The notes: generated by a model from the sequence alone, not told the origin. Positions 7,206 to 15,853 are shown, counted from the first letter of the stretch. The stretch: 30,658 bases of DNA from DASXTB01 sp036505615 (GCA_036505615.1 DASXTB010000469.1:1-30658); one strand, 5' to 3'. Numbers and translations are program-made.

Positions 7206-10200
7206 AAACGACAAACGCAAGCCAAACTGGATCTGCCGAGGGGATCCACCCGAAAGCACACGCCCAAAGTCGGGCAATGTTACGCTGCCGCTCGGGTTGG
7301 CAAACTGTGGGGTGTTAAAGGCGTTTTGGAATTCAGCTCGGAATTGGAGGTTAGCGCGCTCTTTAATGCGCTGGCTGCGGTGCAGTCCTATGTCGAAGGT
7401 TTTGATTCCCGGCCCGCGCAAGTTGGGCTCGGTCCTTGAATCGGTACCCAGCGTGAATGCCGCTGCAGGCAAAAATGCCGAAGTGTCAAACCAACGGTCC
7501 AGTGTCTGCTGGCCTTTTGGAAGAAGTGGCGACCTAAGGCGCTGCGGATAAGCGGTCACACTCGGCAGTTGTGTGTTGCTGGGGCCAGAAATAACCATCG
7601 GTCGCCCCTTGGCCAGAGTGGTAATCCCGCTGATTTGCCAGTTGCCCAGTAGCCGCGACGCCCAACCTTCTCCTACCCATTTGCGCCCGGGTCCAACGGG
7701 TAAATCGTAAATGTAATTGACCACCAGGATCTGTGGCCGGTCGTCTTCTGAAAGCGATCGTGAAAGCGACAGATTGTTCGGATCGATAAAGCTGGTACTC
7801 GCGCCAAAACGCTCTTGCACGTTATCGATGAGCTTGCTGACCGTGTACGCAGCCTGAAAGCTCAAACCATGTCCTAGCTGCTTGTCAACCCTGGCTGTCA
7901 TGCCGTGATAGATGGAATCTCCCACCGGGTCGCGAAAGCGGGTGATGCTGTCGTAGTGGGGAAAGGGCTTCAGCAATTGCGATCGTCTCACATTCCGCGA
8001 TGCGCCTATGCCTCCCGGAATCTTTCCAAAGAACGGGTTGGGCACCAAATCATTGAGACCGGGGCCAAGAGACAGGAACTCAGTGCTGACGGCATTGCGG
8101 GGCCGATTGACCCAAATATGCTCGCCTCGGCTTCCCACGTAAGCCACTTCCACAATCATGTCTCTGGTCAGGGACCGCTGGATATTCAGCGTCCACTGAT
8201 GATTGAAGGGCGTGACCCAGTCGCGAAACATCGTAGTGACGCCTCCGCCCACCAGAGTGCTGGGTGGAATTTGAAAGCCGGCCTGAAACGGATTCACCAG
8301 TGAAGCCCCGGGGGGCGGAGTATTGGGCGCTGCAGGTGGTTGACCCAAAAAGATGCTGCTGGTAGCTAAGAACCCACCACCCAAGTCGCTGGCTCCCGCT
8401 CCGATCCCTCCGCTGCCCGGGTAATAGAACAGTCCATAGCCGGCACGCAACACCGTCTTATCCATGAATTCCCATGCCAGCCCGACACGGGGTGCAAAAT
8501 TGTTTCTATCTGGATCCGATTGATAGCGGGGATTTCCATCGCGGCCGACAAAACGCAGTACACCCTTCTGACCGGACAGCGGCTCGATGGCTTCTGGATC
8601 AAAATAAGCCAGTTGATTGAATCGGTCCGTCCATGGAGTCTGATACTCCCATCGTATTCCCAGATTGAGTGTCAAGCGCCGCATCACCTTCCAATCATCC
8701 TGTAGGTACCAGGCGTAGTACGTTTGTGAAGCGGCCAGCGATGGATCACTAGTGATCTGACCACTCGTGGGCGCGCCCAGCAGAAATGTCGCCACTCCAA
8801 AACCGGAAGTGCTCGCCGTATTCAGCGGGTCGGAACCCTGCGTAAAGGTGCGGCCAAAGGAATATTGGCCTGCGGGACGCTCCGAGCGGAATACGTTGAA
8901 CGCCATAAATGTAAAATCGTAGCCCGCCTTGACCGAGTGCGCTCCCTGCAGCCAGGTGACATGAGCCTGAAGCTCCTCAGCATTCTCCGCATCGTCAAAG
9001 AATGAAGCCCGGTCCGGTCCCAGCGAAGCAACATCGGTGACGTCGATGCGTGGGAACAATAGTGTCTTACCATAATCCTTCAGAGCGGCAGGAAGTCCCA
9101 GTTGCGAATAATCAAAACCAACACTGCGTGGAGCCGTAAGATTATGATGCCGCGTGAAGCTGGCCCGGAATTCCCCGATCAACTTTGGGCCCAATGTGAC
9201 CGTATCGCTCAGTACCGCCGTTCGTGGATGACTTTCGATCTTTCCCTTTTCGCCGTTAGTCCCTTCGGCTGGAAATGCCTCATTTATCCCTGGCGTAAAT
9301 CGAGGATTATCCGCACGGCCGAAAGTGAAAAAGAAGTGGTGCTTGAGCCCTATGTTGTGATCGATGCGGAAAAACAACTTCCACGAATCATCTTTGCGCG
9401 AAGCCGGTTGGAAAAAGTTCTCCGTGCGCGCGGAACGATTAGGGAGTGGAAAGAATCTCAATATGCGAAGTGAGATGGGATCGAGCTTGTTCGACGGTAT
9501 CCGATTTCCCGGAAATTGATCTCGTATGAAAAAACCCGTGCGCGAGGGATCCGGTCGCGTTGTGGTGGGGTCGTAAATCTTGATCAGGCTTCCTCTTCCA
9601 TCAAAGGTCTGAGAAAAGTCGCCGCTCCGCTCCAGTTCCGTCGGTACTGTAGTGAGGATGTCATCCGGAGATCGCTGTTTGGTCTGCTCCCAATTAACGA
9701 AAAAAAATGTTTTGTCATGACCGTCATAAAGCGCGGGTACCAGAACGGGGCCGCCCAGCGTGAATCCATACTCATTTCTTCTGAAGGGGCTGCGGGGTAC
9801 CTTGCCTGTTCTCGGATCCGGCGTTCCGACGCGGTTCGTGGTCCAGCTATTCGCGTTTAACTTATCGTTGCGCAGAAACTCGTAAACGCTTCCGTGCCAC
9901 TCGTTGGCGCCGGAGCGCGTGGCGGCGGTAATAACACCTCCGCCGGACCGCCCGAACTCGGCGGCCATGCCGTTAGTGATCAGCTTGAATTCCTGGACCA
10001 CCTCCAGAGGAGGCGTGTAAGCAGTATCGTTGGTGGTGCTGTTGCGTGACTCGGCGCCATCGAGAAGCACTTCGCTGGTATTAGAACGTCCACCATCGAT
10101 GATTGGGCCCGTGCCGGTGTTGCCTCGAGGTAGAACTCCGGGCGCCAGAGTCACCAAACTGTAAGGGTTGCGCCCGAACAACGGCAACTCGATCAGTTGC

Positions 10201-10637
10201 CGGCTGCCGACCACGTTGCCCAGAGAGGCGCTTTGGAGTTCCAGTTGAGCCACGGGGGCAGTCACGGTGATGGCCTGCTGTAAGGTCTCCGGTTTGAGAG
10301 TCACATTGATGGTGGCTGTCAGCCCTACGGACAGACTGACGCCCGTTACCTGAGCCTTGGCAAATCCGGACATCTCTACGACAAGGTTATATTGGCCTGG
10401 ATGCAGATACGGGACCGCGAAGGTCCCCGCGTCGTTGGTCTGCGTCTCTCTGATTACTCCAGTTTGGACATTCGTCACGATCACGCGGGCGTTTGGAACG
10501 ATGGCGCCCGACAGATCGGTCACTGTACCGGTGATCGTTGCCTGCTCGACCTGTGCTGCAGCATTGAAGAGGGAAAGTCCGTAGATCAGAGTTGCTACCA
10601 ACAATACGGCCCAAACGTGTCGCCTAAGTCCCGTCAT
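7203..10637 (-). CDS. Oar-like TonB-dependent outer-membrane receptor with carboxypeptidase-regulatory-like domain
   Basis: This 1144-residue protein has a signal peptide (residues 1-28, ending FNAAAQ) and then a carboxypeptidase-regulatory-like Ig domain (about 30-110: ITGTVTDLSGAIVPNARVIV, GTFAVPYLHPGQYNLVVEM). A plug-like region (about 125-250) has LIELPLFGRNPYSLVTLAPG and AEFGRSGGGVITAATRSG, and a long beta-barrel runs to a final LRLSF with C-terminal Phe, the outer-membrane insertion signal. This is the architecture of Oar/Acidobacteriota TonB receptors, found in large families and taken to import carbohydrates or other large nutrients. The glycoside-hydrolase-like genes downstream on the same strand side support a sugar-uptake role, but there is no SusD-like partner. 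GGGGGCG lies just before the ATG. The stop codon coincides with the arm of a palindromic repeat. Ligand unknown. Confidence 0.92.
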   Translation of the reverse strand: MTGLRRHVWAVLLVATLIYGLSLFNAAAQVEQATITGTVTDLSGAIVPNARVIVTNVQTGVIRETQTNDAGTFAVPYLHPGQYNLVVEMSGFAKAQVTGVSLSVGLTATINVTLKPETLQQAITVTAPVAQLELQSASLGNVVGSRQLIELPLFGRNPYSLVTLAPGVLPRGNTGTGPIIDGGRSNTSEVLLDGAESRNSTTNDTAYTPPLEVVQEFKLITNGMAAEFGRSGGGVITAATRSGANEWHGSVYEFLRNDKLNANSWTTNRVGTPDPRTGKVPRSPFRRNEYGFTLGGPVLVPALYDGHDKTFFFVNWEQTKQRSPDDILTTVPTELERSGDFSQTFDGRGSLIKIYDPTTTRPDPSRTGFFIRDQFPGNRIPSNKLDPISLRILRFFPLPNRSARTENFFQPASRKDDSWKLFFRIDHNIGLKHHFFFTFGRADNPRFTPGINEAFPAEGTNGEKGKIESHPRTAVLSDTVTLGPKLIGEFRASFTRHHNLTAPRSVGFDYSQLGLPAALKDYGKTLLFPRIDVTDVASLGPDRASFFDDAENAEELQAHVTWLQGAHSVKAGYDFTFMAFNVFRSERPAGQYSFGRTFTQGSDPLNTASTSGFGVATFLLGAPTSGQITSDPSLAASQTYYAWYLQDDWKVMRRLTLNLGIRWEYQTPWTDRFNQLAYFDPEAIEPLSGQKGVLRFVGRDGNPRYQSDPDRNNFAPRVGLAWEFMDKTVLRAGYGLFYYPGSGGIGAGASDLGGGFLATSSIFLGQPPAAPNTPPPGASLVNPFQAGFQIPPSTLVGGGVTTMFRDWVTPFNHQWTLNIQRSLTRDMIVEVAYVGSRGEHIWVNRPRNAVSTEFLSLGPGLNDLVPNPFFGKIPGGIGASRNVRRSQLLKPFPHYDSITRFRDPVGDSIYHGMTARVDKQLGHGLSFQAAYTVSKLIDNVQERFGASTSFIDPNNLSLSRSLSEDDRPQILVVNYIYDLPVGPGRKWVGEGWASRLLGNWQISGITTLAKGRPMVISGPSNTQLPSVTAYPQRLRSPLLPKGQQTLDRWFDTSAFLPAAAFTLGTDSRTEPNLRGPGIKTFDIGLHRSQRIKERANLQFRAEFQNAFNTPQFANPSGSVTLPDFGRVLSGGSPRQIQFGLRLSF

Positions 10638-10750
10638 CTCGCGCCCCCTCGATTACCAATTGTTTACCATCGCAAGCCCATCTATTTCTAGTGTTTCTTG
10701 CAGACGCCTGTTCGCCGAGGAAGTATAATCGGGAAATCTTTCTTGGTAAG

Positions 10751-10879
10751 TCAAATACGGTAACCCAAGGGAAACGGGACTGCGGCCCAATTGTCTTTGA
10801 AGACCACGTAGAACCCGATGAAGAAGTTGTAGTTGGGGGAGAGCGGAAAGCTTCGGCCGAGGTATACAAAGGTTAGTGT
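10751..10879 (-). other. Possible gene fragment or read-through extension after the GH71/99-like stop
   Basis: Directly after the TGA of the upstream gene (10880-10882), and in the same frame, 42 sense codons run to a TGA at 10751-10753. The peptide is rich in aromatic residues and reads like a membrane or barrel strand end (VYLGRSFPLSPNYNFFIGFY, then VVFKDNWAAVPFPLGYRI). Third codon positions are mostly C or G, as in real genes here. There is no Met or other good start, so it is either the remains of another gene, a former longer C-terminus, or chance. I do not recognise the family. Confidence 0.3.
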
Positions 10880-12232
10880 TCACGGCCTTCGGCGGCCACT
10901 CGAGGGCGATTGGGGCATTTGCGCGGACAGTGGAATTTCGCCGCGAAGCATTCTTGCCGCGTCTCCAGCCAACCGCAAGTACCAGTCGCTGGGCAGCCGG
11001 TAACCATCGATGCTCAGTGGCACAAAAAAACCCTGTACCGGTATTTGACCCGGCGTCGCCGCCAACTTATACATGGCGGTCCCTTCATCGACCTCGTCGA
11101 ACATCGCTCCATAGATCATGCTACATCCTGCTGAAATAGAATTGTAAACCTGCCTCCAGTAGAAGCGGCCGCCATTGCGTGGGATCTGATTCAATGGCCC
11201 GGCCCTCAGGTTGTGCCACGAGAATCCCGGAAAGATCACAGGCATGTATTCCGCGCCGCTCAATTTCGCCTCGGCCAGGTCCGGAACGATCAAATCGTTT
11301 TTAAATCTGTCAGCGCCTGCTTCGTCCCCATAGCGACCAACTGCCCAGGGACTAATGACATCAAACGAGCGGTATACCGCTGCCCAGTCCGGGTCCGTTT
11401 TTGAATCACGGGTCAGAGTCCGCCAGTACGTGGGCACGCCTCCCATCAGCGTCACCCGGTATTTAGGCTCGGCCCCTGACTTGAAATACGCAATCAATTG
11501 CGCGGCCTGCGCGGGCGTACCGGGACGATCTGAAAAACCAAAGCCCCAGATGGCCAAAACCGGCCTTCCATTGTGCTGCAGGTAATGGGGACTCTCAGTG
11601 ATCTTCAGTATGTCCACTAAATAGGTCCAGTCGTTTTTAAGGTCCTGAATCAGCGTGCCCTCATTCTGTCCCGAGATGTCATACATGATGGCAAACACGC
11701 GCCCATACGCTTCTGCTCCAGCTCGTACATTCTGGGCCACCTGGTTGCGGAATGCGAACAACCGAGGATTGGGGAGCTCGGAGGAAAAACGCTGCAGGAA
11801 AACTCCATCCAACCCGTAATCCTGCATCCACCTAAAGTGGCGCTTCACCGTCTTGGAATTGTATGCGGAATATACCCGAGCGACGCTGCCATCACGAATT
11901 GTAAACGCAGTATCGCACAGTTCGTCAGTATCCTGTTCGGAAGTATCCGGCCAAAAATCTACCGTCACAGTTTCGGCATTTGGTTTCTGAGCATTGCGTG
12001 ACCAGTGAAACCAGTTGTTCAGCAGTGAGCCGTCACCGGCACAGGCAAACCATCCCTGGTATCCCATCAGCAATTTGCGATTGATCGTGGTGGAATCCAC
12101 GGTCGAGTTCTGGTCGACTGAATTGGACGGCCGGCTCCCCTGACGCCTCACCGGAAGTCGTTGAGACTCAGGTGTGCTCAAAACGAAGAATCCTAGCGCC
12201 AGAAACGCCGTCAAGCGGCGGCAATAGCTCAT
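10880..12232 (-). CDS. GH71/GH99-like secreted glycosidase ('xylosidase/arabinosidase' type)
   Basis: This secreted protein of about 450 residues matches the GH99/GH71-like TIM-barrel group often labelled xylosidase/arabinosidase. The signature begins KLLMGYQGWFACAGDGS and NNWFHWSR, continues with YGLDGVFLQRF, FAIMYDISGQ, NGRPVLAIWGFGF and VISPWAVGRYG, and ends with IYGAMFDEVDEGTAMYK, where the acidic DE/DE cluster is in the catalytic region. I chose the ATG at 12232, which has GGTGG six bases upstream and gives a clean signal peptide (MSYCRRLTAFLALGFFVLST). A start at 12253 adds seven residues and lies in repeat DNA. It is probably exported to the periplasm or outside and acts on a polysaccharide; the sugar linkage cannot be told. 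The short C-terminus SSGRRRP is followed by an in-frame open stretch (10751-10879). Confidence 0.8.
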   Translation of the reverse strand: MSYCRRLTAFLALGFFVLSTPESQRLPVRRQGSRPSNSVDQNSTVDSTTINRKLLMGYQGWFACAGDGSLLNNWFHWSRNAQKPNAETVTVDFWPDTSEQDTDELCDTAFTIRDGSVARVYSAYNSKTVKRHFRWMQDYGLDGVFLQRFSSELPNPRLFAFRNQVAQNVRAGAEAYGRVFAIMYDISGQNEGTLIQDLKNDWTYLVDILKITESPHYLQHNGRPVLAIWGFGFSDRPGTPAQAAQLIAYFKSGAEPKYRVTLMGGVPTYWRTLTRDSKTDPDWAAVYRSFDVISPWAVGRYGDEAGADRFKNDLIVPDLAEAKLSGAEYMPVIFPGFSWHNLRAGPLNQIPRNGGRFYWRQVYNSISAGCSMIYGAMFDEVDEGTAMYKLAATPGQIPVQGFFVPLSIDGYRLPSDWYLRLAGDAARMLRGEIPLSAQMPQSPSSGRRRP

Positions 12233-12263
12233 AGGCTGCCACCAAAAGAGCATGATCGGTTAC

Positions 12264-12305
12264 CGGTCATCGGTCATCCGTCAACAGTCATCGGTCATCA
12301 GTTAG
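12264..12305 (+). repeat. Heptamer array, unit CGGTCAT
   Basis: Six adjoining 7-bp units: CGGTCAT, CGGTCAT, CCGTCAA, CAGTCAT, CGGTCAT, CAGTTAG. CATGATCGGTT (12251-12261) stands just before it. The same unit in the opposite orientation, with the same CATGATCGGTT neighbour, is found at 22060-22130. The array lies in the gap upstream of the GH71/99-like gene and beside a decayed phosphoesterase. Confidence 0.8.
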
Positions 12306-12357
12306 GAGAATCTCGCTAAAAAAACAAGTGCTTGCCAACTCGGCGTCTGGTTTCGAA

Positions 12358-12479
12358 CTACCGAAGAGCATTGCGATGATAATGTCCGGCAAAGACGTGG
12401 CTGACTCCATATCGGGCAAAGAGCTCCAGGTAGACTTTGCGCCGTTCCAGCGGGATGTTGAAGTCCGGGACCGTCCGGC
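12358..12479 (-). pseudogene. Remnant of a calcineurin-like metallophosphoesterase (C-terminal piece)
   Basis: In the gap after the beta-barrel gene, the minus strand reads PDFNIPLERRKVYLELF, then ARYGVSHVFAGHYHRNALR and a TAG at 12358-12360. FNIPLERRxxYLxLF followed by VFAGHYHRN is the end of the catalytic domain of CPPED1-like metallophosphoesterases; GHYHRN supplies metal-binding His residues. Immediately upstream, EPDG is readable in a different frame, which fits a frameshift in an original EPDGxFNIP. There is no start, no N-terminal metal-site motifs (DxH, GDxxD, GNHE) and no C-terminal continuation, so this is a dead fragment cut at both ends. It abuts the stop codon of the beta-barrel gene. 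Confidence 0.7.
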
Positions 12480-13283
12480 TCAATTCGTGTGCCCGAAAAG
12501 CATGCCGATACGCGATTTGTACACCAAGCGGTTTCCAGTGTGAGTAGCGCCGACTCCGATTCCAAAATTCCAGACGATGTTTTCGCTCAGTTTGATGTCT
12601 CCGCCCGGGTAAAACTGGTGCGTCTGCTGGTCGCGAGGAAGCGGATCGCTGAATGGTCCTGTGGCGCCGTAGTATTCCAGACTCAGATCCAGTTTTCTTG
12701 TCGCCTGATACGCAATGCGTGCTGCCGGCTCAAACTCCCAGCCTTCTTTGGTTCCCGGACCGCGAAGCGCTCTGGCCAGCACGGGATTGCCGTCCAGCTG
12801 CCAGCGGCCCCACTTCTTTTCCAGAATCGGTCGGATTTCGAGCGTAGTCGCGTTCTCTTCGTAAATCCGACGGGGAAAGCCGACTTCCCCGCTGATGCTG
12901 ATGTCCAGAGGGAGACCCCAAGACTTCGGAATTGCCACACGCGGCCGAAAGCGCCAGCCGGCGTACTCCAGAGGGCGAGGCCCATCCGGTCTTGCTGCAA
13001 GCACCAGATACGCCGCCAGCTCCAACGATTCGGTAATGCCGCGCGTCAGTTCATACGTCAGATGGAACTGCTTCTCGCTCGGGGCAACTGAACCCTCGTA
13101 AACCTTCGTCCCAAGGCCCGTATAATTCAGGTGCGTTTCAAGATTCCACATCCGCTTCGGCACAAGTTCGTACTCATAGACCTGAATTTCAAAAGAATCC
13201 TGGGCGCGCAGCGCTGGGAAGGCAAGTACCACAACCGCCGCCGCAAGCAAGAGCCGAGGCACAATCAAGGAGCGGGTGGCCAT
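12480..13283 (-). CDS. Predicted outer-membrane beta-barrel protein, unknown function
   Basis: The 267-residue product has a signal peptide (residues 1-27, ending FPALRAQ) and afterwards alternating hydrophobic/polar strands with aromatic girdle residues (MWNLETHLNYTG, QFHLTYELTRGI, ESLELAAYLVLA, LDISISGEVGF, IAYQATRKLDLSLEYYG, NIVWNFGIGVGA, RLVYKSRIGMLF). This is how small outer-membrane barrels or 'transporter'-type proteins of the phenol-degradation MetA-like class look; no specific family can be named. The last strand ends in Phe, followed by four extra residues (GHTN), so the original C-terminus may have ended at that Phe before the neighbouring phosphoesterase fragment was joined. The ATG has no strong ribosome site. 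A heptamer array starts about 50 bp upstream. Confidence 0.72.
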   Translation of the reverse strand: MATRSLIVPRLLLAAAVVVLAFPALRAQDSFEIQVYEYELVPKRMWNLETHLNYTGLGTKVYEGSVAPSEKQFHLTYELTRGITESLELAAYLVLAARPDGPRPLEYAGWRFRPRVAIPKSWGLPLDISISGEVGFPRRIYEENATTLEIRPILEKKWGRWQLDGNPVLARALRGPGTKEGWEFEPAARIAYQATRKLDLSLEYYGATGPFSDPLPRDQQTHQFYPGGDIKLSENIVWNFGIGVGATHTGNRLVYKSRIGMLFGHTN

Positions 13284-13331
13284 TTTGTCACGCTCATCAT
13301 AATGCAGTGAAGCTGCGATTTGTTCTGAGAA

Positions 13332-13557
13332 TTTCGGGTTTCGGGTCCTAGGTCTCAGGTTTTGGGTTTCGGGTTTCAGGTCTCGAGTTCCGGGTCTCGG
13401 GTCTCGGGTCTCGGGTTCTAAGTCGTGGGTTTTGGGGTTTCGAGTCGGCTTAACGGGATTCGCATCTCGAGACTCACAACCCGAAACCTGAGACCTAGAA
13501 CCCGGAACCCCGAAACCCGAGACCCGAGACCCGGAACTCGAGACCCGAGACTCGATT
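13332..13557. repeat. Large inverted heptamer array, unit TYTCGGG / CCCGARA
   Basis: Bases 13332-13444 are sixteen 7-bp units in almost perfect phase (one extra G at 13437), consensus T-Y-T-C-G-G-G, for example TTTCGGG, TCTCAGG, TCTCGGG three times in a row. After about 20 bases of spacer, 13466-13557 hold thirteen units of the reverse complement (CCCGAGA, CCCGAAA, CCCGGAA, CTCGAGA), with one 8-bp unit. A 29-bp stretch at 13381-13409 is exactly complementary to 13515-13543. The DNA or RNA can thus form a very long G-rich/C-rich hairpin. The right end overlaps the first base of the CDF stop codon (TAA at 13559-13557). It fills the 273-bp gap between two minus-strand genes; no gene is present. 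Confidence 0.9.
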
Positions 13558-14180
13558 TACTCACAGCACGCTTCCCCTCGGATTGCCCGGTAGCCTTCGT
13601 TTGACAGCCAGGGAACCATGGCCAGGCCAGCGACAGGGTCGGCCCACCACCATCCTAAGCCAGCATTGAGTGCTAAACCGACCAACAGAGCTGCCGAAAG
13701 GAGCGAGCAGGCCAAAGTTTGCTTTGAGTCTCCCAGCATAGCGCCGCTGTTTAGCGCTTCGGCAATCCTTCGCTTGCGGCGCGAAAGTATCGGCATAACA
13801 ATCAGTGAAACGAGCGCCAGCAGAATTCCTGCAACACTTGGAGCGGGCGATTCCCTGAAGAGAAGCTTGCGCAGTGATTCAAAGACAATGTATGCCGAAA
13901 GTAGAAGAAATGACCACCCCACGTAGCGAAGCGCGCGTTGTTCCTGAGACTGAAAGCAACCTTGCTCACGAGCCTCCGCCCGGAACCGCCAGAAAACGAC
14001 CAGGCCGGAGGAACTCTCGATAAAGCTGTCCAGTCCAAAACCAATGAGAGCAATCGAACTTGAAATTCCTCCCAACAAAAGGGACACCGCGCCCTCCAAG
14101 AGATTGTAGAAAATCGTGAATAGCTCCAAATGGATGGCACGCCGAATGTACTCCCGGCGTGGGCTGCCTGTCGCGGTCAT
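13557..14180 (-). CDS. Cation diffusion facilitator (CDF) family transporter, membrane domain only
   Basis: The 207-residue protein has five or six membrane helices and the CDF hallmarks: the acidic pair in ALIGFGLDSFIESSSG (Asp51, Glu55) in the second helix and GDSKQTLACSLLSAALL with WWWADPVAGLAM towards the end. CDF proteins export Zn, Co, Cd, Fe or Mn in exchange for protons. The cytoplasmic C-terminal domain usual in the family is absent; the protein stops after GYRAIRGEACCE. The two C-terminal Cys could bind metal (inference). There is no regulator beside it. The ATG at 14180 has a modest AAGG about 9 bases upstream. Its stop codon is overlapped by the large heptamer array, which might act as transcript end. 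Confidence 0.82.
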   Translation of the reverse strand: MTATGSPRREYIRRAIHLELFTIFYNLLEGAVSLLLGGISSSIALIGFGLDSFIESSSGLVVFWRFRAEAREQGCFQSQEQRALRYVGWSFLLLSAYIVFESLRKLLFRESPAPSVAGILLALVSLIVMPILSRRKRRIAEALNSGAMLGDSKQTLACSLLSAALLVGLALNAGLGWWWADPVAGLAMVPWLSNEGYRAIRGEACCE

Positions 14181-14263
14181 ATGCCTGGCCTTCGATTGCA
14201 GGTCTACTGTATGAGGAGAGATTGATAATGTCTATTATCGAGTTCCGATACTCCACTTCGGCT

Positions 14264-14310
14264 GAGCCACGCGTGTGAGCAAGCGAACTCTCTCGACCAA
14301 TTGCCACCAT
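14264..14310 (+). repeat. Diverged half copy of the 15875-16025 palindromic element
   Basis: GAGCCACGCGTGTGAGCAAG (14264-14283) and the following CGAACTCT match the left arm of the element at 15875 at 24 of 28 positions, and TTGCCACCAT (14301-14310) matches a block inside that element (15950-15959). The second arm is missing. It lies in the divergent gap between the CDF gene and the DUF4832-type gene. Confidence 0.6.
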
Positions 14311-14455
14311 AGCAGAGCAAGTAAGAACAATCATAAAATTCTCGCTCGACGCAGTTACGCCACTCGTTGGAGAATGTGGATTTACACGTTCTGGCGGCCG
14401 CGGCTCAGCCAGCCTGGAGGCCTCCCTCATCGCTGCTTCATTGGGAGCAAGATCG

Positions 14456-15853
14456 GTGCAAAGAACTTCGTTTCCGTCCCTACTAATTGCCTTCCACTTA
14501 ACCGTCGTTCTGGCACAAAGCGACACTGCCATTTTTCGCCTCAAGGAGATCCACAACGTATTGGTGAATCCGGGAATGGGGATCACCACCTTCCAGCGTT
14601 TTAACGGGCAGGCGCCCAACTCCGGGCTGGAATGGTCCGAAGAAGGCCCGGTCAGGAAACTGGAGGACGCCGCCGTCAAGCCTGACTTTCCCGACTCTTC
14701 CATCGCTTACTGCCGTTGGTTCTGGTCGACGCTCGAGCCGGAAGAAGGGAAAGTACGCTGGGAAATTCTGGACGGCGCGCTGGAACAAGCGCGTTTGCAT
14801 CAGCAGACTCTGGCAATCCGACTGATGCCTTACGACCAGAAGCATCCGTTACCCGAGTGGTATCAAAATTCCGGAGCGCGCAGAGCCAACAAGCCATCTG
14901 ACAAAGATGGGGAAGTTTGGCAGCCCGACTTTAGCGATCCCCTCTATTTGAAGTACTGGGGCCGCCTGATCTCAACCGCAGGCGCCCGCTACGACGGACA
15001 TCCTTACCTGGATACCGTCGATGTCTCGTCAATCGGGTACTGGGGCGAAGGCTGGAGCCCCTACATGCCTGAATTTCGCCACCAGCAAGCGCTGACGGAC
15101 ATCTACCTATATGCATTCAAACGTACTCCCCTGCTGATGAATTTCGATGAGCCGAATATACTCACTTACGCGACCCAACATGGAACCGGCTGGCGACTGG
15201 ATTGCCTGGGTGACATGAGAAGCGCCGACAATTCCCGCTCCTGGTCCCATATGCTCGATTTTTACCCGCAGCAGGTCGTGCGCGCCGGCATCCACGACGC
15301 ATGGCAACACAGCCCTGTGTCACTCGAGACTTGCTGGGTGCCTGGATACTGGAAGCAAAAGGGATGGGACGTCGATTACATCCTCGAACAGGCGCTGCGC
15401 TGGCACGTCACTTCTTTGAACATAAAATCTTCTGTGATTCCATCCGAGTGGAAAGACAAATTCGACGATTTCCAGAGAAGAATGGGCTATCGCTTGCTGC
15501 TGCGGCGCCTTGAATATCCGAGGACAACTGGAGCGGGGAAGATGATGCCCGTTCGAATGTGGTGGTTTAACGCCGGTGTGGCGCCGGCCTACCGCGATTA
15601 CCAACTCGCGATTCAGTTCTACTCATCGAAAGCGAACGGAACTCTGCGAGTTCCAGTGGATGTAAGAAGGTGGCTGCCTGGAGATTCAGTGGTGGAAGAG
15701 AATGTGTACGTTCCGGAGTCACTCAGCGCGGGAAAATACCTTCTTCGGGTGGCTCTGCTGGACCCGCGCACCAGCCAGCCGGCCATCCGGCTTGCGATCG
15801 AGGGCCGCCAGTCAGATGGGTGGTATGACGTGGGCGAGTTAAGGGTTGAATGA
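14456..15853 (+). CDS. Secreted DUF4832/GH42-like TIM-barrel protein
   Basis: The product of about 465 residues opens, after a signal peptide ending VVLA|QSD, with VLVNPGMGITTFQRFNG, the typical beginning of DUF4832-type proteins related to GH42/GH-A enzymes. Next come CRWFWSTLEPEEGKVRWE, LAIRLMPYDQ with PEWY, and TVDVSSIGYWGEGW, where a Glu after strand 4 is in the place of an acid/base. FKRTPLLMNFDEPN and a C-terminal Ig-like domain (about the last 100 residues) follow. No clear ATG exists; a GTG at 14456 has GGGAG eight bases before it and gives a proper signal peptide, so I prefer it to the TTG at 14441. It is convergent with the GH9 gene, with a palindromic element between. A carbohydrate-active role fits the neighbours but is not proven. 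Confidence 0.75.
   Translation: MQRTSFPSLLIAFHLTVVLAQSDTAIFRLKEIHNVLVNPGMGITTFQRFNGQAPNSGLEWSEEGPVRKLEDAAVKPDFPDSSIAYCRWFWSTLEPEEGKVRWEILDGALEQARLHQQTLAIRLMPYDQKHPLPEWYQNSGARRANKPSDKDGEVWQPDFSDPLYLKYWGRLISTAGARYDGHPYLDTVDVSSIGYWGEGWSPYMPEFRHQQALTDIYLYAFKRTPLLMNFDEPNILTYATQHGTGWRLDCLGDMRSADNSRSWSHMLDFYPQQVVRAGIHDAWQHSPVSLETCWVPGYWKQKGWDVDYILEQALRWHVTSLNIKSSVIPSEWKDKFDDFQRRMGYRLLLRRLEYPRTTGAGKMMPVRMWWFNAGVAPAYRDYQLAIQFYSSKANGTLRVPVDVRRWLPGDSVVEENVYVPESLSAGKYLLRVALLDPRTSQPAIRLAIEGRQSDGWYDVGELRVE

Noticed and set aside
12302..12565. 87-codon open frame on the minus strand
   Set aside because: Most of it overlaps the beta-barrel gene in another frame; only a few codons (EPDG) may belong to the decayed phosphoesterase.
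13332..13557. Possible CRISPR array or telomere-like DNA
   Set aside because: Units are 7 bp without spacers of regular length and the two halves are inverted, so it is not a CRISPR array. A telomere-like role is not supported because genes continue on both sides.
13966..14703. 245-codon open frame on the minus strand
   Set aside because: It runs across the CDF start region, a gap with a repeat, and the beginning of the plus-strand DUF4832-type gene; its peptide has no family features while both overlapped genes do.
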